Shown here: positions 37,101 to 49,100 of the stretch, piece by piece
Numbering within the stretch: the stretch's first letter is position 1
Layout of the letters: the number at the start of each line of letters is the position of its first letter
Assembly (NCBI GenBank): GCA_003342895.1
Contig: PTFA01000055.1
Span: 2,883,629 to 2,947,628, forward strand
Origin: Casuarius casuarius
Lineage: Eukaryota > Chordata > Aves > Casuariiformes > Casuariidae
Length of the DNA stretch: 64,000 nt
Direction of reading: 5' to 3'
Made by a program: the position numbers and the translations under genes
The notes under the pieces: model-generated
What the model was told of the DNA's origin: nothing
The model's input: the letters and a program-made list of their open reading frames with translations, nothing else
Databases searched by the model: none

Positions 37101-40100
37101 AGATAATGATGTAACTCTGAACATATGCATACTTGAGAGCTGTGTATGGGCTGACATTCAAAGTCCTTTTTAAAATGGTTTGTATATACCATGAATAATG
37201 TGCACATCAGCTCTGATAACCCAGTTTTATTAGTAATTAGATATCTCAGTCTACTACTTTTGCTCCTTTCCAGTCATCACTGAACTTTGAGAAACATTCT
37301 GAAAATTTTTCGTGGACAGAGAGTCGTTATGAAGCAAATCGTAGAAGACACAACTCTTCAGATGGGTTTGATCCTAATATTGGAAGGCATAATGGAGGTA
37401 TGATTTGTCTTTCATGGAACATCTTAATATATATTTACCTTATTGCTTTGTAGTGCTCTAGCTAGAAAAAAATCTGAAGATAATAGCTGTCCTATGCTAG
37501 ATGACTTATTCTGTAGTAGAACAGAGATGTGGAAAGACATTTCTTTTGGGACAGGATATGATGACTAATAATTGGTTGGAGTAATGTGCTTGCTGGTGTA
37601 TTTTTCTTTTAACAAGAAGAAAAATGTGGAGTTAACTTTCTAGACAGTGACATAAATGAGCAGTCGGAAAAGGGATTTGATTAGTCTTAGTGTCACTGTT
37701 GTCTTCTTTCTCTAGCACTGTTCTATGAGATTCTACCCTGCTGCTTATGTGAATGTAAACTAAGTTATCGCATCCCAGAGTACAGTTTTGCAAAAGTAAA
37801 ACATTCTTTCAGAACTGTTTGTAATTACATTTCTTTAAATTTTAAAAATCTAAGGGCATTTTGGGAGAAAGGAGAAAAATGGTTGGCGTTCACAAGGCAG
37901 AAATGGTACAGAAAATATAAACCATCGTGGGGGATATCATGGCGGAGGCTCCCGCACTCGTACCAGCACTTTCCACTGTGGAAAAAGCCAAGGACTGCAT
38001 GAAAATAATGTACCTGAAAATGAAACTGGGAAAAAGGAAGACAAGGAAGAACCCAAACAGTTTGAGGCTGAGGATTTTGTAAGTTAATTGTAATTATAAT
38101 AAACAAGCTTTCATTGTTTCTGCAAGTGCCATTTTGTCCATTGCAAGCTACTTGATGAGATTTCAGCAGTTACAGATCATCTTATAAGGGATCACCCTTT
38201 CCATAGGTAAGAGGGTGTTAGTCATCTGTCCACTAACTTGTTTCTCTTTTTATCTCCAGTTCTTACTGTTATTATTTTGTTACTGTTGTTTAAGCATTTA
38301 AATGAAGCTCAAGTGTTTATAAGTGAAACTACAATTGGATTCTAAGTTTATATCATAATATCTTACTGCAGTTTACTGTGGCATGTGTGTGTATTAAATT
38401 CTACATGACTACATTAATGGAAATCTGAAGTACTAACAAAATGATCTTTCTGCCACCTGCCATTTGAGGTCACACGCTTCAACCTAGAATTGTAGGAAGT
38501 AAGAGGAAGAGTAAGCTTCCTTCTTCAAGAACTACATGTCACTGTTTTTTTTGCTTTCTCTGCACAGTTCATATAATTGTATTGAGTACTGCCTGAGCTA
38601 TTTTATTGGAGAAGAGTAAAGTAACAAGTGAGCAATGATTTACTTGGGTGTGTTCTGGGGGAAGTGTCTAATCCGTCTCCATTTAAAAATCTTTGTTAGC
38701 AGAGGGTATGCTTCATATTTTACTGTGATTCTTTATTTCATTGATTCCAGATTAAAAACCTTACTATTAAATTTCATTTTAATAATGTTCAAACTTCCTT
38801 TCAGCCATCACTGAATCCTGAATATGAGAGAGAACCAAACCAGAATAAATCTTTAGCTGCAGGTGTGTGGGGTGAGTATTGTTGACTTTGTAATATAAAA
38901 TCTAGCAGAGATCTGAAGTTGTTTTGTTTGAAACAGGTGGTGGTGGGGGTTGTTTTTTGGAATATTACAATGGTATTTGAATTTGAGGAAACTTTGGTAT
39001 TGCCATAATGTAACTGCCTTTTCATAAGAGAGGTAATACTTCTATTTGGGTATCATTCTATTGGTCTGTGGATGCCAGCACAGCTAGGGTTCTTTTCCTA
39101 GAAGTAGTATACCTCTTTTTGTAAAGATGTCAAGAGTTCCTCTCCAGAGAGGAAATGGGATGATGGTGGGTTAGCTAAACTAGTGATGTAATAGCTAGCT
39201 GAAGATTTCATAAAAGAAAGCTTCTAACTGAGTAGAGATATTTAGAAGAACTTGCAAAGAAACCTGGGAGGGCTGGAGAGAGCAGGCTAGCTTGCTGAAA
39301 TTCTCTTTCTGGAAGCAAATGTCTTCAGCCATGTTGCCTGTGTTTATGAATTATTTACTTACTCCACAGCCAGCCGTAAGAGTGGGCAGTGAGCTGAACT
39401 GTAGTTTGGGGTTGTTTTCTCATCTCCACCTCATGCATTTGGCTACTACACGGTTCTGTAGATTTTAAATACACAATTCAATCTAAGAAGATGGCAGCTT
39501 TAGACTGTACAGTACAAGGAAACTTAATATTCAGGACAGGAGAAATTTTACCATCCTCTTTAATGTCTGTTAAAAAATGTATGCTTTTGATGCCATTTTA
39601 TCTAGTGTGTATGGGATGTAACCATGTGAGTGTTATAGAAAGCTTTTTTCACAAAGTTCAATGAAAGCGAAATACACAGTTATTACATAAGTTTTGTAAC
39701 ATGTGCCAGCTAAACAAAACTAAAATAATTTATTCTTTCATGATAAGTTTTTTTTAATGTAGGATATAGTGACACTTTCTGCCCATGAAGTAGAAATGCT
39801 TGCAGGGAGAAGAAATGATCTTGGAAAAGTTTATTACTGCAGGATTGAAAGACCTGTGCAGAAAAAATCAATTAAAATGTTTATTTCACTTTTTGTAAAT
39901 TTTAGATCTGTTTTGTAGGTGTTTTTGAGACTGTTAAGTGTCAGTTGCTTAGTGAGTATGGCAACTGACTGTATCTCTAATTAGTGCGCTCTTGAACCTG
40001 GAAGTAAGGTGAGCTTCAAAAATTTTATGCTCAGCTGAGGCATAGAGGTAGAGAAAGCTGTCATTGCCATGGTCTGGAGTAGTACGCATCTTTTTCTCAT

Positions 40101-43100
40101 GTTTGTGGAGCATCAGTGTGGAACATTTGCCTCTAAAGTGAGCTTTTAATAAATATATAAAATTATTCTTTATAACCTTAAACTGAAATTAGAAACTATA
40201 ATACTTTGAAGATTAGATAATTATTAACCACTAACAGTATTTGGATTTGCAAACAAATGCTATATAGCTCTTTTCTTTGACTGAAGAATAGCTTTATTTT
40301 TCCAAAAGCTAAAATTCCTACCATGCCAAGTCAAATAACGTTACAAATGATGATTGTAGAAAATGGTGCAGAACTTCTATTTATCCAACTTTGTACAGTG
40401 TGTTACTGATGAAGCTAATGCTGGACTAAGTTCCTGTTTGCTCTGGACTGTATGACTACCTAGTACCCTATAACTAGAAGCTTAAAAGTGTGTGTGTATT
40501 TTTATATAATAAAAAAATTTTTCCTCCCTCCTCTTCCCCCCCCTCCAGAGTATCCTTTGAATCCTAAGTCTAGATCTCCAAGAATGCTGGTCATTAAAAA
40601 GGGCAGTACTAAAGAATTGCAGATATCTGGATTCCCTGTAGTAGGAAGTCTTCATTCACAGTCAGTCAAGAATGGAACTGGCACAAGTGTTTATAAAGGA
40701 TTAGTCCCTAAACCAGCCACTCCACCTGCAAAAGTAAGTTTTGGATACTGGTGGCATGGATAACATGCTGAAAAAATCATGCTCTAATTCTGAATGTGCT
40801 TGTTTCACCCAAAGAATACTGTTCCTAGAGTATTATGCTTTCAAGTCTTGTGTACTTTAATTGTAGCATACCCTGAAAGTGTCTGGAAACACTTTTCTTT
40901 ATTTTTCTTTTTAAACTGTACTGTGTTTTGATCTCTCTTTATTTCTGACTTACCTTTTTTTGAGGTGTGCAAGAGCTGTCCAAGTGAGTGTTAGAAGGAT
41001 TTTCTAACTTCTGGAGTAGCAGTGCCTTTTGTCTGTATGTTTTTAACAGAAGAGTAAATACCTACTGAAAAACTTTAGTTCGCATAAAACTACCTTCAGA
41101 ATTTATTCCAGTTATTGATGTAGTGATGTTGCAATCTAATAGAGTCATTTTGGTCCCTGTTCATCTCCTGATTTCCTTCAGGAATTTTTCTGTGCCCCTG
41201 AAGGCATCTCATGGAGTTGTTAGCTCTCTTACTACATTAAAAACAATACTTTCAGATATGAAAAGCTCTTATATTTCAGTTCTTCATGCATCAAATATCA
41301 GGGTCTTGATTGTTTTTAAATTTAACTCTTTGTTAAAGGCATGAACAGTATTTGAGAGAGGATGAATTACTTAAAAGGAGTCTGTCCTTTCCACAAGAGA
41401 AAGGTGTTTGCACTAAATCATGGTTGTAGATTTAGTTTTGCTGATTCAGTTTTGCTTAATCATTTTTCTAAAGATTCTTGAAAACAATCATGTTATAGTT
41501 AATGAGTCTTTAAATTTTTCTTTAAACTTTTGTTTAGCCGACACAGTGGAAAAGCCAAACAAAAGAAAATAAACTTGGGAATCCATTTCCTCATGAATCT
41601 CCATATAGTATTGGCAACTTCAGTGCTTTCAAATCAACTGCCAAGGCATTTAGTGTATCACAGAATTCAGTGAAAGAGGTAAAGCAAATCTTTGGGTTTT
41701 TTTCTTTGTTATCAAATCTGTCCATTTTTTAGCTTGATTACTTGACTGGATTAATACATTTATGTAGAACTGTTTTAAATAGCATTTTTGTGGATGTTAA
41801 TATAAAAATAGGGAAGGAATGTCAGTGGCCTTTGAGTGCTTGACAGTTTGCTTTGTAGGTTTGATATGCAGTAAAAATGATGCATAGGAAGTATAATCTC
41901 GTAGGTTTAAACTTAAAAACTGCTAATGTGTGATATGTTTCATGGAGGTCCACCTTTTATTAAGAGTGCTCCATAAGTCTGCATCTCCATAAATTCATAA
42001 ATATGCATCACACATAAGAACTATTTATACTGAAATAGAAATATGTTCCCCCTTGGTTTTGAATGTGGATATACATGAAACCTGAAACTATAGGTACTTT
42101 AGAGGCTTTTTGTCTTTCGTTCAAAGTTTTCTAAATGAATAATCTTCTAATATTCTTATTTTTCTCACCCCTCCCTTAGTGTAATCGGTCAAATTCTTCA
42201 TCCCCTGTTGACAAAGTTGGTCAGCCTCGTTTAACAAAATTGACAAGAATGCGAACTGATAAGAAGAGTGAATTTTTGAAAGCATTGAAACGAGATAGAG
42301 TGGAAGAGGAACAGGAAGATGAGAATCATGCTGGGCAAGAGAAGGTAGTTTGTTTCAAAGCCCCTATAGATATAGCAATGACAGGTTTCGGACTGAACAT
42401 AAATTACTTTTTCTTTGGCTGTAAACAGATATGCCATGCCAAGAAAATAAGTTCATTGGAGACACTTGTGATACAGTTAAGCCTTGGATCTCTAAATACA
42501 GGAAACGAAGACTTTTTGATGCATTTTAAGAACCCAGTTACTTCTTTCTCCAGTGCTACTTAGCTGTTTTTTTCCTGCAGGATCTGTTCATATATATGAA
42601 TAGCACCATGTCTTAGTCCTGTATCTTAAGCAACAACAAAAAGAATAAATAAGCTTAGTACACTAACCTAATCTTTCTGTAAAGCAGTGTTTCACATCTT
42701 GACTGTCATTCTATAAAACAATTGATGAAAAAATGTGATCCAAGCCTTTAGAGTTCTATTTCTCTGACTGTTTTCTATCTAATTGGAGTGTTTAGATAGC
42801 CAGAAGTTCTCTCCTCTTAGTCTAGTCGTAGGAGCAATAGTTTGATTTATGCATATATAAAGAACTTGTCTTTTTATTTCCTAATTGAGAACTGGGATGT
42901 ATATGTACATTCTGTATATGATATAATGTGTCAGATTTCTTTCAGCATGGATCAGCTTATGCAGCGTTTAGCTGGCACCTGAGGATATAATGCGTCAGTG
43001 CTGCCAGCCAGTAATAAGCCATAAGCATTCTTGTCATGCTTAGTCAAGTAGTGTATTTTTCAGAATGAAGCTATTCTAAGCCTATGTTTGTTGTAAATGA

Positions 43101-46100
43101 GTGAAGTGGTTTAGAGTGTGAAAAAGGCACAAAGGACAAATCAGCAAAATTAATAAAATGGATGTTTTGGGGGAAGGATTATTATGATTCAGAGAAATAA
43201 GAGAAGTGATGCCAGTGTGCATTCCTTATAATGGGATGAGTGACTTCTGACCCTGTTTTTATTTCATGTTTTCTAATAAAATTTGCTGTAATGGGACTGT
43301 ACAACTTAAATATATGGTCTGTATCTTTCCATTAAGTATTATGTGGCTGAGCATGTTTTCCTTGAGGTGGGTGTTGGGTGTGATGATATTTGTGTGTGTT
43401 TAAGAAGTGGAGAAAGAGTTTGATTTTAAGATTAAAAAGATATTTTGGCAAGTGCTATCTTGAACTTCAGAATTCTGTAAAATAATATATGAGCTTAGTG
43501 GGAGTTTCTGGTCCTGAATTTGTCTTGAGTTCTTAATATCTTCATGATACTTACACCAAAGACATTTGGTTATCCCATTGTACACAGCTGCTTTTCAGAA
43601 TTAGTACATTTTGAAAAAAATAGCATTTTAGTTGCGGAAAGTCTTAACGTCCTTGGACAGGTATACATAAGGTGTCATCTGTAGTATTTGCTGTTAGGTC
43701 TGTATATTTTGTTCCCTGCCATTGCTGTTTCACTAATGGACATCAAAAGAGGTTAAAGGTTAACAAATCATGTACTTGTAATAGTTGTCCTACTTCCAAA
43801 TTCATTTTAATGATCATAACGAGAAGGCATAGTGTGCACCTGAGTGGACAGGGAGATATCCACGCAAGTCTTCCATAATATTATCCTGGTGATGGGATAT
43901 TAAAGCTTGCTGTAACAGACTTCATCTCTAAAATAATGAGGCAGATCATATTCAGCAGCCGAATCATGCTTATTTTGCCCTAATGTATTAAAATTGTTTA
44001 ATATTTCTATGGATTTTCTTTGATCAATCTGAACAACATATTCTCCGGGCTTAGAGGTTAACAGCTGAACTTGTGTTTACTGGAATATTTGTTCTTAAAT
44101 ATTTGCTCATCATTCTAAAATTTCTGGAAGCAGGTAACACTGCGAACAGAAGGGGCATGATGATGATGGTCTTGATCCTGGACTCTGAAGTATGATTTCT
44201 CATAAGTGCAGAGCTGGCTGATTGAGTGATTGCCTCCTGCAGTGGATAATGATGTTACACACCATGTGTATGGGTTTTATTCTCAAAAGGGTGTTAGCTA
44301 GATAATCCTGCTCTTTCTTTTTTGTTCTTGTTTTGTTTTTTACAGTTGATAAAACTTCTAAGTTTACTTGGCTAATTACTGACTAAGAGTTACAAGTTGC
44401 TGAATGAGTGAAATCCTCTAGCCAGAGATGTTTCTTTTGATTCAAGAGCTTCTAATATCTGAGTGAACTTAAACAATCAGCTTTTTAAATGCACTTTCTT
44501 CCTAGTTCTTATTTCTTGGCTAGATAAGGTATAGTTTCTGTAACAACAGCCTGAGAAGTGCTGTGGTGTGCGTGTGTAGGGGAAGATGTTGGCTAGATTT
44601 AAAGAGCAACATCTGATTGTTTTGAATTTGTGGCAGATGAATTTGCTGGTTGCAGTATGGTGGCTGTAGCCTGCTTCTTAAATGATGTAAACTTAACTCT
44701 CTTGCTTTCAAACTGTTCCTGACGCATACAGCTCTGATATTTATTCAGTTAGAAACCTCGTTAGTAATTTCAACAGATAACTTACTATTTCTTAAAATAT
44801 GAAAGCCAACTTATTTAAGTTTGGATTTTAAGATATGTTTGAAACAAACTGTGTAGAAAAACAGTTTGAGGCAGAGCATGGAGTTACTGCTTTCTACTTT
44901 ACTTGATCAGTGGCATAATTTAAGGTTTCTGTAGTATCTAGATATTGTAAGCTCTTGAAGTATGAAAAAAATTATTTCTTGAAGTAGTATAGAGGTTTTC
45001 CATTTAAAAGTAACTTAAATAAAACAGAATCACTGACTTTCAGCATTTGCAGAGGATTATTTGTGAATGGAATTATGTAATTATTTTTGACAGGATGATG
45101 ACTCCTTTAACTTGCACAACAGCAACAGTCCTCATCATGAGAGAGATATAAACCGAAACTTTGAAAATGAAATTCCACAAGAGAATGGAAATGATTCAAT
45201 TACATCTCAACAGATCATTCGATCTTCAACTTTCCCTCAGGCGGATGTTCTCTCAAGCTCACTTGAGGCAGAACATAGGTATGTACTCTTATATAAAAGG
45301 TGTTCCTTCATTGTAAATGAGCTTGTCTTAAATTCTTACCAGCTCAGAGATCAGAATCTGAAAACTGAGAATGTATTAAATATTTCATAAAAATACTGTA
45401 AAAGTCTAACTCTTAGATGTTTTCTAATTTAACGTGGAATGTACTTTGCTTCTCCTAGAGTTGGGTACTGACATCTTAAACTTGCTTTTTAGTAAGTTTT
45501 GATGTATTTCTTTATAAAGAAGTAAAGCAAACTGCATTATGACCTTCGTCTCTGATAGTGATGTGTGCATATCTTGAAAGAACAATGCATATAATTCCTG
45601 TCTGTATTAATAGTACTGTAAATGCTCAAGTTAACATCTTATGTAACACCGCTTTTCCTCCTTGTTGAAATAAGGAAATTAATTACTTTTATATAGCTGA
45701 ATTTGGTTGACTCTGTCAGTGGTATCACAAGACAACGGAAAGGGAGCAAGTAAATTCAGAAAAGGATTGAAACATATTTGTAGTATCTCATAGAAGTAAC
45801 TCTAGTAGCAGCTGATAGAGAATGATGCTGCTGGGAAATCACAGCTCTGAAAGTCTAGAGGGGAGCTTGTTGTGAAGTCTGTTTTAATTTCTCCTGTTCC
45901 TGGTAACTAAAGAAATGCAGCGTCCTTTTCTAGTGATGGATCCTATGTACACATAGGACTAGAGAACTTTTCCTTTGTAGTACCTACAGAGGGAACTCTC
46001 ATGACCTCTTTTCCCTCGTGAGTATGAAAAGTGAAATGCACCCTGCTCTGTTCTGTACCTTTATTTTCCTCCATATTGGTATTGGAGACAAAAATCCTTT

Positions 46101-49100
46101 GCTGCTCTAGGTTATTAACAGCAATATTAGACTAGAAGGTAGGAGTTGAATCTAAATCTCACTGGTCACTTCAAACAGTATCCCTCACAGCTTTCTGGGC
46201 AAGCTTCTTTCCTTGTGGTATTCTGGAGACATAGTGTCTCTGTATTGTACCAGTCTTTCAGCTGTGACCTCTACATTCATGTAAACACATGGTATGGTAA
46301 GCCTGTTTCTGATAAATCTGACTTGAAGTGACCAGCTTAATTTTTGGATAGCTGTGCATACTTATTGGCACATCTTGTATAAAGCATGTCTTAGGCTCCC
46401 CTTCCGCTGAGGGAGTTGCAATATGCAGTGACTGTGTACTCATCCTGTTGATCTCAATTTTGGCTCGTTTCAGATATATTTTTCTTTTTTTTAAATGTGG
46501 TTCACATTTTTTTAAGCGTTTCCAGAAGTCTAGGGCTGCTTTAAAGTGACAGTGGTCCTGCTGAGTTTAGATGATATTGCTTAAAAGTTAATTAGCTAAT
46601 TAGTTGCTTAGAAGTTAATTAGCTAAATTTTGTTTACATTAACAGAAGCTGTATAACTCTTCACTGTGTTGTATATAATAGTATTAACATCTTAGCTTGC
46701 TTGCAGTAAAATTTTTTGACTCAAATTACTGTTGCTAAAAATATACTTGTCCTTGAAGTGAATTTGGCCATGACTAATGGAGAGTCTTTTTCTGTATGTA
46801 TATATACAAATGCACATTTTCTCTTATTAAAAGAAAAAAAACCTTGCATATTATTTCTTCAGCTTTCTGATGATTACACCGTTCCTCATTGTAACATTGT
46901 CCAGTTTGATCCAAACATTACAGAGGATGCCATTTCTGTTATTCGTTCTGTAAACCTTTTTTTTCTTTAACTTCTCTTTTACAAACTGTGTGGTGCTGTT
47001 CTCCTTTTCTCCCCCTCCAATTCCAGGCTTTTATTTTGGATTTAACAATTGTCAGTGCTGTCACTGGTTACCTGCTGGTCAGCCCAGTGCACACCCATTA
47101 GAGTTTGGTGTGGGGAGGGTTATGCTGAAGAGCTTTTCTTGTTGGTATCTGGCTAAATGAAGTACCTGATGTGACATCAGTTGTCAGTTTATCTAACTTC
47201 TGTTTTCAAATTTTCAGTGTTCTTCAGCCCTAGGATTCCTGTATCAGTTCTGGCATGTACTTTATAAACCTCTTGACATCAGAGGAATCTGTCCCCATTT
47301 CTTCCCCTTCCCTCATCCCAAAACTCACTCCTAGATGTAGTCTGTCTATGCTGGAGTGTCAGCATCTGCCCTTAGAGTGATACTCAAGCAAATGCCAAGA
47401 AATCTCTCCTGGCTCTGACATTAGCATGTGCTAGAAAAGAAACTCCATAAGGCCATTGGGTCCTGAATCATGCCTGCCCATTCTATCACTGAGGAGCAGT
47501 GCAGCTCCTCCAGTGTGCACTGTCCCCATCTGCAGACTCGATGCATAAGATACTGTGGGTCTGAGGTGAGAAACAGTCTCTGGTGTTGGCTGCCGTAGAA
47601 GGACACCATCAGTGTTCCTCATGGCTGCTCTTTTATCCACAAAACTGTAAATTAGCTCAGTGTGAGTCTTTGCTGCTTCACACCAATTGCAAGGAGGTTT
47701 ACTGCTGCTCTGCCAGACCAGCTTTACAAAGGAAATGTGTTCTTTCTTTTCCTCTTTAGGGAAATTTCTTGCTTTAAAGTGAAGGTACACTGGCTTAGAT
47801 TGTGCTCTCTTGCTGCTTGAACCTTGGGAATATGACAAATACCGTATTCTAGCCAAGGTCACTGGATGTATTCAATGCATTTGTCTTGGATACCTTCTTA
47901 TGTCGATCTCTACAGCCCATTAAACTGATACCTCCATAGCCAAAAGTTCATAATGCCAACTCCAGATCTGCTTTTAAGAGAAACCCTATGCATCAACAGC
48001 TGAACATGTGTATGATCCAAATTCTTGTCTCTTTTGCTTTCTTTATTGCTGTAGTTCTGGAAAGCAGCCATTCCATTGAAACAGGATATGGAAGGCCATC
48101 AGTTTTAGGCTGGTTTCCATAAGAGTTTACTTGAAAAACTGGGCTGCTTATGCTATGAATAGTTATATCTTGGAATTCTGTCAGTTAATAAATAAAGGTC
48201 TACCTCTTGGACCAAGATAATATGAAATTTAGCTTTTGCAGCCCTACATTTAGTGGATTGGCAGAGAAGGCAGGCTGTATTTTGTATGCCAAGCCTAGTG
48301 GTAGGAAATGTAATACTTGGTACATGCAAGTGATGGTGTGGATATATGCTTGAAAATAAGAATATGTTCTGTTAAACTATTAACCATTTAATTTTTGCAA
48401 CCTTTGAAATCAAGTGTTTAGAGGTAGAACAAGTTCGGTTGTGAAGGACCTGGTAACTTTGTAGCCACTGTGCTTTATGTTTAAAAAGTTTAAGATGTAT
48501 ACTTCTGTATAAGAGCTCTTTGTTTAAAATAATAATTATGGACTGATTAATCTACTTATTACAGATCTTTATCTACCTAGGCAAAGCTTGAAAAGTCTGA
48601 GTGCATGAAGCAAATTCCTTGATGATGTTCTCTTTATTTTAAAGGTTGCTAAAGGAGATGGGCTGGCAGGAAGACAGTGAAAATGATGAAACGTGCGCTC
48701 CACTAACAGAGGATGAGATGAGGGAATTCAAAGTCATTAGTGAACAGGTGATGCTAAGTTAATATTCCATTGTGAACTTGTAGGTGAATGTCTTTAATAC
48801 CTGTGTTTGAGGGGAATCTCTAGTAATTTTGATGGTTAGGGAGATTGACGTTTCAGTCTTGTGGGGTTTTTCTTAGAACTAGTTGTTTCCTTTTTCTTCC
48901 ATCCTCAACTTTCCTACTGCATCAGGTAGATGGAGAATGGAATACCCATCTCTTCTTCCTGAGCCCCTTCCTCTTTTCAGACACTGCCCCCCTTAGTACA
49001 GAAGTTTGCAGCAGGCTGGAAAAAAGGGGAATTGTATCACAGAAGAGAACATGTAGGAGTGATCATTGGGGCAAGGAATCTGAGGAGGTGGAAGAGGATA

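Noticed and set aside
46716..46970. 84-codon plus ORF with an acceptor-like TTATTTCTTCAG inside, possible cassette exon of GPBP1
   Set aside because: No good donor follows in frame, and no vasculin-family segment that I recall matches the translation.
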